The notes below the pieces were generated by a model. The model ran no database searches. It worked only from the letters and a program-made list of their open reading frames with translations, and was not told the DNA's origin. This document shows positions 1 to 9,254 of a DNA stretch of 64,000 bases, piece after piece (positions within the stretch are counted from its first letter, which is position 1; the number at the start of each line of letters is the position of its first letter). This stretch comes from Anaerolineaceae bacterium (GTDB lineage: Bacteria > Chloroflexota > Anaerolineae > Promineifilales > Promineifilaceae). The stretch spans positions 1 to 64,000 of the forward strand of contig PABI01000049.1 in NCBI GenBank assembly GCA_002699125.1, in the 5' to 3' direction. A program made the position numbers and the translations under genes.

Positions 1-257
1 GCAAAAATTGACAGTAATCCCAGTGAGTTAACTTTTTCATGCACCTGATTATTACAGATTCTCACTGGTTTGCGTAAGTCCTAAGCTTTATAAACGCATA
101 AACCCACATTAGCCAAACAGGACCGTTGACAGCTGACCTAATCTGAAGCATCCTAAGGTTTCCAGACAAGCAGTTTTCTGTCGAACCAAAGCAGACTTTC
201 ATCATCGTCTTCTTCATAGCAGGACACGACCTAACCTACCCGTATCTGGAGATTTAA

Positions 258-2510
258 ATGATGGGTAAAGATACCAACAGGGAAAATGCAAAAGAACAGG
301 CGCGTTTATGGGGAGATGACTTTGCTTGGGAGGTGATTGATAACCTCGGCCAGGGTGTGACTATTGTTGACGCTGACGGCCGTTTTGCTTACGTCAACAA
401 AGCCTATGCCCAAATGGTGGGCCGCTCTCCGGAGAGTTTGGTGGGCTTAACCCCCTTCGATATAACCCACCCTGAAGACCACGAAAAGTTACGACAAGCC
501 TGGCAACAGCGTCTGTCAGGCACACGCTCAGCTTACGAGGCCCGACTGGTACGGCCAGATGGCACCCAGGTCTATGCCCGCATCACCGGCACCCCTCACT
601 GGAAAGCGGATAGGGTTGTAGGCGCTTATACTGTCATCACGGATTTAACCGAATATAAACGAGTCGAAAAGGCGCTCACCCAGAGTGCAGAAAGTTATCG
701 CAATACACTCGACAACATGCTGGAAGGTTGTCAAATTATCGGCTTTGATTGGCGTTATCTTTACGTCAACAAGACTGTTGTGCTACAGGGGCAACAGACA
801 GAGGCTGGATTGATTGGGCGTACCATGATGGAGGTGTACCCTGGGATTGAGCAGACAGAGCTGTTTACCGTACTAAAGCGCTGTATGAATGAGCGGGTGG
901 CTGCCCAAATGGAAAATGAGTTCGTTTTCCCCAACGGCAGCCGGGGCTGGTTTGAGCTAAGTATTCAACCGGTACCCCAGGGCATTTTCATTCTTTCGTT
1001 TGACATCACCCAGCGAAAGCGGGTCGAAGAGGCCCTGCGCCAGAGCCAGGCGCAGTTGCAGCATATTATTGATTCGGTGCCGGAGGGAATGCTGCTGCTG
1101 GCGGCCGATAGTTCGATTCAACTGGCCAATCCGGTTGCTGATTCGTATCTGGCCATTTTGGCACCGGACCGGGAAAACGGCCGTTTGACTCGCTTGGGTA
1201 ATCGGCCATTGTATGAGCTGCTCACCTCACCCCCCAAAGGTCTTTGGCATGAAATTACCACAGATACCTTCGCCTTTGAAGCTATCACCCGGCCAGTAGA
1301 AGCTGGCCCCGAAAATGCGGGATGGGTGTTGGTCTTGCGCGATGTGACGCAGGAAAGGGAAATTCAAAAGCGGGCGCAACGGCAGGAACGCCTGGCGGCC
1401 ATAGGTCAACTGGCGGCCGGCATCGCCCATGATTTTAATAATATCATGGCTGTTATTGTCCTGTATGCCCAACTCACTGCGCGGTCGGTAAAGATGCCGT
1501 CCCGTGCTCAAGAAAGAGTAAATACGATTGAACAGCAGGCAAAACGGGCTACAGAACTGATCCAGCAAATCCTGGATTTCAGCAGGCAGTCCGTTTTAGA
1601 GCGGCAGCCGCTGGACTTGCTCCCTTTCATGAAAGAGCTGGTGAAACTCCTTGACCGTACTTTGCCAGAGCATATCCAAATTGAACTGGCTCACAATCAA
1701 GATGCCTATATGATTCAAGCAGATCCCTCACGCATCCAGCAGGTCATGATGAATCTGGCCGTCAACGCCCGCGATGCCATGCCAGAGGGCGGGCAGTTAA
1801 AAATCAGGTTGGCTCAGCTGCACACAGAGAAACCCAGGCTATTATCTGTAAGAGAGATGCCACCGGGTAACTGGATTCAAATAGACGTTGCTGACAGTGG
1901 CAGCGGTATTGATCAGGAAGTGCTGCACCAGATTTTTGAACCTTTTTTCACCACCAAGCAAGTAGGTCAGGGCACTGGCCTGGGGCTGGCGCAGGTCTAT
2001 GGTATCGTCCAGCAGCATGAAGGTTATATTGATGTAGCTACCCAGGTGGGGCAGGGCACGACTTTTACCGTTTACTTCCCGGTGCTGGCTACAGGCGAGA
2101 GTACGGCCGTTACCTTCGATGAAGCGTTATTACAGCCGGGGCAGGGACAGACGGTGCTGTTGGTGGAAGATGATCCAGCCACGCGCCAGGCTCTGGTGGG
2201 CAGCCTGGCCTTTTTGCATTATGAAGTGCTGGAAGCGGCTAACGGCCGGGAAGCTCTAACTATCCTGGCTGCCCGAGCTAACGACATCGATCTAGTGTTG
2301 AGTGATGCCGTTATGCCGGAGATGGGCGGCGTTGCCTTATTACACGCTATGAAACAACAAAATCTGGCTATTCCCGTGGTGCTTCTTACCGGGCATCCGC
2401 TCAGTAGAGAGTTGGAAAATTTGCGGTCGCTGGGTTTAGCTGGCTGGCTGCCCAAGCCACCGGACCTGGTGAACCTGAGTCAATTGCTGGCGCAGGTGCT
2501 GGCTGCTTAG
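258..2510 (+). CDS. Hybrid sensor histidine kinase (3 PAS + HisKA + HATPase + REC)
   Basis: A 750-aa soluble sensor kinase with no membrane segment, so it probably senses a cytoplasmic cue. Three PAS-like domains lie at about residues 24-135, 140-255 and 265-370. The HisKA phospho-acceptor is His391 in AGIAHDFNNIM. The ATPase domain shows the N box around Asn503 (NLAVNARDAMP), G1 DSGSGID and G2 GTGLGLAQVYG. A C-terminal receiver runs from about 630, with phospho-acceptor Asp683 in LSDAVMPEMGG and its acidic pair in VEDDPA. GGAG lies ahead of the ATG. A single-domain regulator follows 200 bp downstream, suggesting a phosphorelay. No output DNA-binding domain is present, and the signal is unknown. 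Confidence 0.93.
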   Translation: MMGKDTNRENAKEQARLWGDDFAWEVIDNLGQGVTIVDADGRFAYVNKAYAQMVGRSPESLVGLTPFDITHPEDHEKLRQAWQQRLSGTRSAYEARLVRPDGTQVYARITGTPHWKADRVVGAYTVITDLTEYKRVEKALTQSAESYRNTLDNMLEGCQIIGFDWRYLYVNKTVVLQGQQTEAGLIGRTMMEVYPGIEQTELFTVLKRCMNERVAAQMENEFVFPNGSRGWFELSIQPVPQGIFILSFDITQRKRVEEALRQSQAQLQHIIDSVPEGMLLLAADSSIQLANPVADSYLAILAPDRENGRLTRLGNRPLYELLTSPPKGLWHEITTDTFAFEAITRPVEAGPENAGWVLVLRDVTQEREIQKRAQRQERLAAIGQLAAGIAHDFNNIMAVIVLYAQLTARSVKMPSRAQERVNTIEQQAKRATELIQQILDFSRQSVLERQPLDLLPFMKELVKLLDRTLPEHIQIELAHNQDAYMIQADPSRIQQVMMNLAVNARDAMPEGGQLKIRLAQLHTEKPRLLSVREMPPGNWIQIDVADSGSGIDQEVLHQIFEPFFTTKQVGQGTGLGLAQVYGIVQQHEGYIDVATQVGQGTTFTVYFPVLATGESTAVTFDEALLQPGQGQTVLLVEDDPATRQALVGSLAFLHYEVLEAANGREALTILAARANDIDLVLSDAVMPEMGGVALLHAMKQQNLAIPVVLLTGHPLSRELENLRSLGLAGWLPKPPDLVNLSQLLAQVLAA

Positions 2511-2709
2511 TCTTCTGACACCGTTCCACCATGCCGCAGTCGCTTCGGGCCGCTGAAAAACAAAATCAATATGAAGTTTCATGAATTCCTTAATGTTGCA
2601 GTACATTAGCAGTTGGTTTGCAGGCTGCAAATAAGGCGCTTAATTACACTTCACAAATTGAGTTATTTCTTTGTGTAGATTTAGCACCGAAGATCACGAA
2701 GGAATCAGG

Positions 2710-3087
2710 ATGAGTTGGAAGATTTTGGTTGTAGATGATGACAGGGGAATGCGCCTTCTCCTGCGAGTATCATTAGAACGAAAGGGTTTTCAAGTGACGG
2801 AGGCACCCGATGGTCGGGCTGCCGTCGATCAGGTTCTTGTCTCACCGCCAGACCTCGTTTTGATGGATGTCATGATGCCCCGGATGGATGGGCTAACCGC
2901 CTGCCGGATTATTCGCAATACTGAAAGCGTAGCGTATATCCCCATTATCATGTTGAGTGCGTTGACTGCTGATGAGGATAAACAAAAAGGGCTAGATGCA
3001 GGGGCAAATCTCTATCTGACGAAACCAGTGTCTCCACTTACTTTGGTCGAAACTGTAGATCAAGTTTTAGAGGACAGTAATCATTGA
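2710..3087 (+). CDS. Single-domain response regulator (CheY-like)
   Basis: A 125-aa receiver domain with nothing attached. It has the acidic pocket VVDDD near residue 10, phospho-acceptor Asp53 in LMDVMMPRMDG, the Thr/Ser position in MLSALTADE and the conserved Lys in YLTKPVSP. The ATG at 2710 is chosen over an upstream in-frame codon because AAGGA stands about 8 bases ahead of it and the chain then starts directly with the first receiver strand. It probably takes phosphate from the hybrid kinase upstream and acts by protein contact. A run of 197 bp separates the two genes, so they may not share one transcript. Confidence 0.9.
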   Translation: MSWKILVVDDDRGMRLLLRVSLERKGFQVTEAPDGRAAVDQVLVSPPDLVLMDVMMPRMDGLTACRIIRNTESVAYIPIIMLSALTADEDKQKGLDAGANLYLTKPVSPLTLVETVDQVLEDSNH

Positions 3088-3114
3088 TTGATAATTGAAT
3101 GCGCAGCCTTCTTC

Positions 3115-3149
3115 TTGGCAAACGGTTGAGTAGAATTTCTATTTGCCAA
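3115..3149. terminator. Inverted repeat between convergent genes
   Basis: An 8-bp inverted repeat (TTGGCAAA and TTTGCCAA) with a 19-base loop lies in the 79-bp gap between the ends of the response regulator and tniQ. It may help terminate both transcripts, but there is no strong T-run, so this is only a weak call. Confidence 0.3.
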
Positions 3150-3166
3150 CTGGGATATGAAATTAG

Positions 3167-5365
3167 CTAGCAATTCCTCGAAGCAACTCTTTTCAATCCG
3201 CTGTCTGAAAGATCAAATAGATCCGATTCCTCCACTTCAAGCTGCTGAGCCACTTGATCTTTCAAAAAAATGTAAGTTCGAAAGCTCTTGCCGCAAAACG
3301 GCCGAATACTTCCCTGTTTAATCCACTTATATACCTCACTCGTACTTACATTCAAGAAAGAAGCCAACTCTCGGAGTGACATTCTGTTCTCCGGCACCAA
3401 CGGCTCTATATCTTTCCGCAAAAAAAGGTATTGACTCAGCCCATCGATTTCAGGGCCGGATACGGGGACAAGAGCGTGGGCAGAAATAAGCGTCATGAAC
3501 TTCCCCTTCACAAATTTGGTTATTCTCTGGGCATTTCTCAAACTGATATACTTCTTATCAAACGCCTCGGCTTCCTTTTTGGGAATGAAAGAAATGTTTT
3601 GGTAATTAATAAAGTTTGCCGGTAGATACCCCCTCGTTATTAGTCCCTCGACAAACGTTGAAGACCCTCCGATTTTTCTTGCAAATTGCACCATGGAAAT
3701 ATGTTCCCCCTTAGCATTGGATTGCGCCAACTCAAATATTGCCGACTGCAAAAATTCTATATCGCCTAACAGCGTGTCTTGAGTGTAACGACAAGGCAAC
3801 CTGCCATCTAGAGCTAGCAACAGTAAGTGAAATTCTTTATACTCCCAAAATGAGAGCATCTCCACCGCATCGCTAAGGGATATACAAGCTTTGACAGTTA
3901 CTTTAGCGTCCATCGACAGAGCAACGAATTGATCTAAGAGAACATCAATAGATGCCTTTGTAACTCCGGCGACCGATCGCCCTACAAAATCAAATCCCTT
4001 GCAATATTCAAGTCGGCCTGCAAAACTCAATTTAAAAATAGTTTCATAATTTAATCCTAATATCAAAGCTGCATGCTTATTAGCAACGGCCTCTGACCAG
4101 CAATCATGTACGAATAATACGCTCATACAAGACACAAAATTGTGCTCTAAATATTTGAAGTTGGGATTTATTCTCAAGATTTCCCAATCTATAAGAACAT
4201 TCAACATTGCCATATTTATGTTTAAATACTGGGCAGCGTGCTTGTCTAAAAGCCATTGAAAATCTTGAAACATAGGGTGTTTTTTTGTGATTTCAATATC
4301 TTTACCCCGTAGGGTTTTTCGATTTTGGGTGAAGTACCAGCTTGATTTCAAGCACAAGTAACTATCGAGAGCCCTATTGATTTCCAAGTTCTTTGACTCG
4401 GTCCAGTGTTCAAGGAGGGCTTTTACGTAGATTCCCATGCGAAAAAAGAAGTCGTTGCGATATTCACCACCGTCCGCGCGGAATATATTTTCAATTGTGT
4501 TATACAAACTATTAGGCCAGTCCATTAGGGCACCAAATGCGGTTACCCATGCCACATAAGCATGTGCTGGAGAAGTCCATTCCTTGCCGCCCCCCCATTT
4601 AATACTTCTGCTAAGTTCAGGTACCGGATGTAGCCCCATCATCGTGTGCTTAATATTTCGGACTCCTCGCATCAAGGTGGTCACCAGTTGATACAAATGG
4701 TTGCTAGAGAAGTTGGGGACACAAAGAGGTGTGTGTGAGCCTGCATTGAGCCAAAAGTAAAGCGCTGCCTGTGTTTCCAGCCCATATGAATCTTCGCTGA
4801 GATCAAAGGTAGGGGCTTTCGTGAGATCAAATCCGCAATGGCCGCAGCTAGCTTGCAAAATCGCCGTGTCCCGGAGTCGTTTGGCGCAAATTGGGCACCT
4901 GTCAATTAATAACTGTCTATGTTCGATGCAAGCAACGACTGCTCTGACTCGCCAAACCTTGCGCTCGTAAAAACCTTCCTTTAAGCAATCTGGACAATAT
5001 TGAGAATTCCCCTTTTTTCTCAGGTGAAAGGAATCAAACTTGTCTGGCATTTTAGAAAAGGAAAATCCAGAATCAAGCACAATGTTTTCATTGAGCTGTG
5101 CTTCATCTACAAGTACCGGAGCCAAACTATGTATGCTTGCCCAATACAGCTTATACGGTTCAAGGCCCGTTAAAATCGACAGGATACTGTAAGTTTTGCC
5201 CTTGCTCGGGTGAGCGTAATCATCCTGGCCACTAATCAGCCTTTTCACCAGCGTATCAATATGCCTGACCTCCAGCAGATTTGCTTTAGCAATCCGATGA
5301 AGATATGAGGACAGAGACTCACCTGGATAAATAGGTGGTCGATTTAACAACGGCTTTACATCCAC
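3167..5365 (-). CDS. tniQ: TniQ/TnsD-like target-selector protein
   Basis: A 732-aa TniQ-family protein, the transposon subunit that chooses the target. The N-terminus has the family signature (PPIYPGESLSSYLHRIA) followed by a zinc-binding cluster: Cys124/Cys127, Cys146/His149, Cys157/Cys160 and Cys174/Cys177. A long middle region is unrecognised. The last 70 residues contain a MerR/excisionase-like helix-turn-helix (about 662-695, LRELASFLNVSTSEVYKWIK). Its size exceeds the short TniQ of RNA-guided elements and fits a TnsD-like DNA-binding selector. The GTG start overlaps the tnsC stop by one base, so translation is probably coupled. No CRISPR effector genes are nearby. Confidence 0.85.
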   Translation of the reverse strand: MDVKPLLNRPPIYPGESLSSYLHRIAKANLLEVRHIDTLVKRLISGQDDYAHPSKGKTYSILSILTGLEPYKLYWASIHSLAPVLVDEAQLNENIVLDSGFSFSKMPDKFDSFHLRKKGNSQYCPDCLKEGFYERKVWRVRAVVACIEHRQLLIDRCPICAKRLRDTAILQASCGHCGFDLTKAPTFDLSEDSYGLETQAALYFWLNAGSHTPLCVPNFSSNHLYQLVTTLMRGVRNIKHTMMGLHPVPELSRSIKWGGGKEWTSPAHAYVAWVTAFGALMDWPNSLYNTIENIFRADGGEYRNDFFFRMGIYVKALLEHWTESKNLEINRALDSYLCLKSSWYFTQNRKTLRGKDIEITKKHPMFQDFQWLLDKHAAQYLNINMAMLNVLIDWEILRINPNFKYLEHNFVSCMSVLFVHDCWSEAVANKHAALILGLNYETIFKLSFAGRLEYCKGFDFVGRSVAGVTKASIDVLLDQFVALSMDAKVTVKACISLSDAVEMLSFWEYKEFHLLLLALDGRLPCRYTQDTLLGDIEFLQSAIFELAQSNAKGEHISMVQFARKIGGSSTFVEGLITRGYLPANFINYQNISFIPKKEAEAFDKKYISLRNAQRITKFVKGKFMTLISAHALVPVSGPEIDGLSQYLFLRKDIEPLVPENRMSLRELASFLNVSTSEVYKWIKQGSIRPFCGKSFRTYIFLKDQVAQQLEVEESDLFDLSDSGLKRVASRNC

Positions 5366-6342
5366 TATTTGGCTCTCAATATTTGTGCAGCGGATTTTGG
5401 TTTCGGCCGTTTGCCTGGCGACAAATTTGGCAGGTAGCTTTGCCCCTCTTGGATACCTTGTAGAACCAAATTGATGTCCAGCATGAAAGGGTCTGGTGGC
5501 TTCAAGAGATGTTCTTTAAGACGCTTGTTGAATGCTACATCGAGGTCTTGCAGGGTCAGTGAAGTTTTTTCTTTCTTCGCGCAGAGCAATGCAGCAAACC
5601 GCAGAAGATTCATAATGTTGGCCACCACACCGTCTGTTGCAAAATACATCCGCACCAGAAATTCATCCTGGGACAAGGTGTGTTCAATCTGCATTTTGAC
5701 GGCCTGCTGCGCATAATCTAGAAAAAGATAAAAGCTGTGGGCATCATCGGCTGTGGCCATGGAAAACGGGATTAGTTTCTCGCGGACAGCAAACAATCGA
5801 GAAAGCTGTTTGTTAGCTCTCAGAATGCGGTCCACAGAGTTCTCAATGCCAACTACAAGGAATGGAATGCCCGTCTCTTTAATAAGCACTTTGAGCCAGT
5901 CTGATACCGTAGCCAATATCCGGTTTGTTTCGGAATCAATCAGATGATGAAAATCATCCAGAATCACCAGTTGGACTTCACAGACACTCAAATAATGAAT
6001 GAGGCGAGAATTCATCACTTGCAGGGTTCCTCGATCGGCCGCTGGGTCGCCAAGTTCAGCTAGCATGTGGAGCGCCATCCCTTTTACCGTAACGGGACTG
6101 GGGGTCTCCAAATAAAATACGGGAATTTTGGTGCCCTCGTCATTGTCATACGGGGGAAAATTTTCAGCGTAAGCCTTCACCAGTGTGGATTTTCCAGCGC
6201 CTGTAACCCCTTCCAGAACCATGCAAGATGGCTCTCCAGCCTGGGCTGTGGCCTCCTGGCAAAGTAAGATGTCATTGTGTAATTCATTAAACCGTGGATA
6301 ACGAATAAGCGGCGTTTTCTTAGATTGTGTTTGGTTCACCAT
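5365..6342 (-). CDS. tnsC: TnsC/TniB-like AAA+ transposition regulator
   Basis: A 325-aa AAA+ ATPase. Walker A is GVTGAGKST at residues 45-53, Walker B is VILDDFHHLID, and a sensor-like region VVGIENS follows. In Tn7-type systems this ATPase links the target selector to the TnsAB transposase and enforces target immunity. AAAGGAAG lies ahead of the ATG, 13 bp after the tnsB stop, and its end overlaps the tniQ start, so the operon order is tnsB-tnsC-tniQ. The length is intermediate between TniB (about 300) and E. coli TnsC (about 550). Confidence 0.88.
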   Translation of the reverse strand: MVNQTQSKKTPLIRYPRFNELHNDILLCQEATAQAGEPSCMVLEGVTGAGKSTLVKAYAENFPPYDNDEGTKIPVFYLETPSPVTVKGMALHMLAELGDPAADRGTLQVMNSRLIHYLSVCEVQLVILDDFHHLIDSETNRILATVSDWLKVLIKETGIPFLVVGIENSVDRILRANKQLSRLFAVREKLIPFSMATADDAHSFYLFLDYAQQAVKMQIEHTLSQDEFLVRMYFATDGVVANIMNLLRFAALLCAKKEKTSLTLQDLDVAFNKRLKEHLLKPPDPFMLDINLVLQGIQEGQSYLPNLSPGKRPKPKSAAQILRAK

Positions 6343-6355
6343 GATTCACTTCCTT

Positions 6356-8341
6356 TCACTCTTCGATGCTCCAACCATCAGCCTCGTCGCTCTCAGTTTG
6401 TTCCTGATGGATTTCTGGTTCCGCTTCTTGTTGCTCAAACCAGTTTGGCAAATTGGCTAAATTTTCTGTGCCCGTATCCGCGCTTTTGCGGTTGCCAGTC
6501 TGCCAACGTGCCATCTTGCTACGGGTCTGCTTCTTGCGGCTTCTGGCCTTGCTGTCGTCAACAATTTCCTGAATCTTTCGCTTGGCAATACCCAGCGCCT
6601 TCATTGAGACCCGATCCCGTTCCTCCAAGACGTAGCGGCGGATGATCTGATGCGACCACAAAGTCAGCCCTTGAGCATAAGCTTGGTTGAGAGCAGGCAC
6701 CTCAATGTATCGTTGCTCAAAGGGATCGAAGGCAAAAATAGTGCCCAGATTGTCTGGCAGATATTTAATCTTCACTCTGGTGCAGCCACCGCGCTTGTTT
6801 TCTGTCTTGAGCCGGTGGCGTAACAGAGCCAGCTCCTCGTGGTTGTAGCGGATAGACTGAAAATCGATCCCATAGCCCTGCACGGCACGCTCATCAACCC
6901 GGCCCAGCAAAATTGACAGTTCATCCGGGTCAGTGGGCACACGGGGCAGAAAGCCGTTGTCCATCGCTTCTTCCCAGCGCCTGGCAGGTATAGTGCCCAG
7001 GCCGCGATGAAAGCTTTCGGCATAGATGTCCAGCAAGAAGATGTGTATCAACTTGTAAAGATCAGTGCGACGCAAACTGGCAAAGCGTAAGCTGTCGTAA
7101 TCTCCCTTCATGGTGAAATTGGAAAAAGTTGTGCCGGGCAGGGTATGGAACAATCCCGTATTCAACGTACGGAAATTGCGCTCCACTGCGCCTTTAAAGT
7201 GAGGTGTCCGCACGGGCAGCTGCTGCAGCAAGATGCCCAGCGAGAGGCAGGCATCCTGCAGTGACTTACCGATGAACTCCCGGCCATTGTCCACTACCAG
7301 AGTGTTGGGAACACCGCAGGCCAGCCATGAATGTGCCGTGTCGTAAAGCGTCTGGACATCTGGCTTGGGCATTATCACATGATGTAGGCAGGCAGCGACG
7401 GTTAAATAGCTGGGCGGCTCAAAACCTAGATAGAAACCCAGAGGGTAGCGGGTAGCCACATCCAGACAGAAAGTTAAGGTCAGGCGGCCTAAGGGCAGAT
7501 TGTCATCTTCATCGACGACAAAAATGTCCGTGGGTGTGTGGTCAATTTCCACGCGCTCCAGCGGGAATTTGGGCGGTTCCATGCGGCCATATTGGGTCAT
7601 CTCTGACCTGGCTACACGCTTGCCTTTCTTAGCCACTAGCTTTTGCTTCACATCCAGCTCATTGATCCTGCGCCAGATCGTTGTGCGTGAAGGAGGGGAA
7701 AGCTGCTTCTCCTCTGGCAGCTGGCGATTTTCAGTCTCGATGCGCAGGATCACTTCATGGTGGATGTCATCGATCTTCACTCGTTCTCTGACAAAATACC
7801 GTTCGTTAATCACCTCCTGGATTATTTGCTCCACTCTATTTGGCTGCTCCGCTCTTTTGTCTGCCTCCGACTGGCGACTGTTGGGGATGAGTGAGCGGAT
7901 ATCGTTACCGCCCTCGGTATATGCCTTGAGCCAACGGTAAACAGAAGTGTAGCTCACGGGATAAGACGGCATTTCACCCGCCTCCTGTGCCTGCTTCACC
8001 TCCTCGACCCGCGTAATAAGGTCCTTGGTTGAACGCTGATGGGGCGGGATCGTCAAGAGTGGCTCAATGACTTGCAGACGATACCTGGCTGTTTCTTGTT
8101 GACCTGGGGAATAATCTTCTAACGAGATTTTTGGCGTCGTGATTGGCTGATGGTCCGACCGGACAAAACGCAGTTGGCCATCTGTTAATGCCTGGACCAA
8201 TTTCAGACAGGACACAACTTTGCTCTGGCCGTCGAGTAAACTTTCAATCTCAATGAGTAGCGGCCCCGGTACACCTGTTACCTGGTAAAGGACCTGGTCC
8301 CAGACAAACTTACTTTTGGGGGAAAATCTTTGTGTACTCAT
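6356..8341 (-). CDS. tnsB: TnsB/TniA-like DDE transposase
   Basis: A 661-aa Mu/Tn7-type transposase that binds the element ends and joins 3' ends to target DNA. The retroviral-integrase core has all three acidic residues: Asp267 (VEIDHTP), Asp351 (VVDNGREF) and Glu387 (GAVERNF). The Asp-Glu spacing of 36 is typical of the D,D35E class. N-terminal helix-turn-helix regions and a beta-barrel-like C-terminus flank it, and the tail is basic and acidic as expected for a TnsC-binding tail. The ATG at 8341 is preferred to one 33 bases upstream because AAAGGAGA precedes it. It overlaps the end of tnsA by 32 bp. Confidence 0.92.
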   Translation of the reverse strand: MSTQRFSPKSKFVWDQVLYQVTGVPGPLLIEIESLLDGQSKVVSCLKLVQALTDGQLRFVRSDHQPITTPKISLEDYSPGQQETARYRLQVIEPLLTIPPHQRSTKDLITRVEEVKQAQEAGEMPSYPVSYTSVYRWLKAYTEGGNDIRSLIPNSRQSEADKRAEQPNRVEQIIQEVINERYFVRERVKIDDIHHEVILRIETENRQLPEEKQLSPPSRTTIWRRINELDVKQKLVAKKGKRVARSEMTQYGRMEPPKFPLERVEIDHTPTDIFVVDEDDNLPLGRLTLTFCLDVATRYPLGFYLGFEPPSYLTVAACLHHVIMPKPDVQTLYDTAHSWLACGVPNTLVVDNGREFIGKSLQDACLSLGILLQQLPVRTPHFKGAVERNFRTLNTGLFHTLPGTTFSNFTMKGDYDSLRFASLRRTDLYKLIHIFLLDIYAESFHRGLGTIPARRWEEAMDNGFLPRVPTDPDELSILLGRVDERAVQGYGIDFQSIRYNHEELALLRHRLKTENKRGGCTRVKIKYLPDNLGTIFAFDPFEQRYIEVPALNQAYAQGLTLWSHQIIRRYVLEERDRVSMKALGIAKRKIQEIVDDSKARSRKKQTRSKMARWQTGNRKSADTGTENLANLPNWFEQQEAEPEIHQEQTESDEADGWSIEE

Positions 8342-8987
8342 CGTATGTCTCCTTTGGGTCAATAGGGTAAACAAGAGTATCTAAATCAATCAGGCGTTCA
8401 TTGAGGGGCAGCGTTAGCTCATTGTGAAACGCCATCTGTAAAATGGTTGCCCGGACGATGGCCGGACTTTCACTGGTGATCGTTTCCATGATTTGGTCAA
8501 TACTTGGTGCTGTTTTCTGGGCATCGACAAATGCCTTGATGCGGTATTTCAGCGTCAGGGGCAGCTGATGCCGGGCAAAGCGCGTCAGAAACTTCACGTT
8601 ATCCAGCCGAAATCCGCGCCGTAGGGCTTGATCGGTGATGATCTCATAATTCCACCCTCGTTCCGCACACCACGCTTCACCAGCGGTGAATTTCTTGATA
8701 TTCACCTCTTTTTTAACAAAGACCTGGGGTTTACATTCAACCAACCCTTTCTGGCCGCCGGTGAATTCCACTTTGAAGTCTGGCGTGTAGCGGCGATGTT
8801 TTGTTTCCTCCCAATAGCTGATGGTTAGAGGCTGCTCGGCGAATGATTTGACGTGGGGCTCGAAGTCCAAAAGATAGAGCAAGTCCCGTTCGATCGTGGA
8901 CTCGAACGCCACCATTCGGCCCATCTTGAGTGAGGGAAAATGACCAATGATGTTCTTTCCATGGTTACGTACTTGTCTAACCGCCAT
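8310..8987 (-). CDS. tnsA: TnsA-like endonuclease of the transposase
   Basis: A 225-aa nuclease that cuts the 5' ends so that the element moves by cut and paste. The restriction-type core is visible: FESTIERD near residue 29, Asp70 in YTPDF, and Glu84/Lys86 in LVECK. A C-terminal winged-helix-like half follows. An in-frame codon at 9251 would add 88 residues of low-complexity sequence upstream. I chose 8987 because TTGGAG precedes it and a good promoter lies just behind. Its presence separates this element from the TnsA-less type V-K CASTs and from Tn5053. Confidence 0.9.
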   Translation of the reverse strand: MAVRQVRNHGKNIIGHFPSLKMGRMVAFESTIERDLLYLLDFEPHVKSFAEQPLTISYWEETKHRRYTPDFKVEFTGGQKGLVECKPQVFVKKEVNIKKFTAGEAWCAERGWNYEIITDQALRRGFRLDNVKFLTRFARHQLPLTLKYRIKAFVDAQKTAPSIDQIMETITSESPAIVRATILQMAFHNELTLPLNERLIDLDTLVYPIDPKETYDEYTKIFPQK

Positions 8988-9009
8988 AAAAACTCCAAAA
9001 ATGGGGCGA

Positions 9010-9038
9010 ACTATACGGATCTCAAGTTTTTGAGTCAA
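9010..9038 (-). promoter_or_regulatory. Promoter of the tnsABC-tniQ operon with internal dyad
   Basis: On the minus strand TTGACT (-35) and TATAGT (-10) are separated by exactly 17 bases, 23 bp ahead of the tnsA start. Between them lies a dyad, CTCAA-GTTT-TTGAG, a plausible operator. The position next to the repeated 22-bp sites suggests autoregulation by the transposase, as known for Tn7. Confidence 0.6.
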
Positions 9039-9046
9039 GAGGGCTC

Positions 9047-9112
9047 TATGATTTTGGCGTGAAGGCCTTATGATTTGGGATGACGTCGTTACTGATTCTT
9101 GGTCAAGGCCAA
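9047..9112. repeat. Three 22-bp-periodic sites, candidate TnsB-binding array
   Basis: Related 12-base cores start at 9047 (TATGATTTTGG), 9069 (TATGATTTGGG) and 9091 (ACTGATTCTTGG), exactly 22 bp apart. Tn7 TnsB sites are 22-bp repeats located in the end next to tnsA, so these are good candidates for the right end of this element. I did not find the usual TGT/ACA terminal bases beyond them. Confidence 0.45.
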
Positions 9113-9218
9113 CTGTTGAAAGGGCTGCGGTTGTGTTTTTAGAAGTAAACGGGAAAGGTTGGAACTGAAGGGGGGAGTGGTTTGAGAAGTGAGCCGGTTT
9201 GTGGCTTTTGGTTAAACG

Positions 9219-9244
9219 GTGACTGTTTTGGCTGTGCCAGTCAC
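9219..9244. repeat. Inverted repeat after the 305-aa gene
   Basis: GTGACTG and CAGTCAC pair around a 12-base loop, 10 bp past the stop codon of the 305-aa gene. It could be a weak terminator or part of an element end. There is no T-run. Confidence 0.35.
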
Positions 9245-9254
9245 TGTTCATAGC

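Noticed and set aside
3087..3167. Left end of the Tn7-like element just after tniQ
   Set aside because: Only 79 bp separate tniQ from the response regulator, and no 22-bp cores in inverted orientation are seen there.
8988..9251. Longer TnsA starting at 9251
   Set aside because: The extra 88 residues are low in complexity and would cover the tns promoter and the 22-bp sites; ATG 8987 has a ribosome site.
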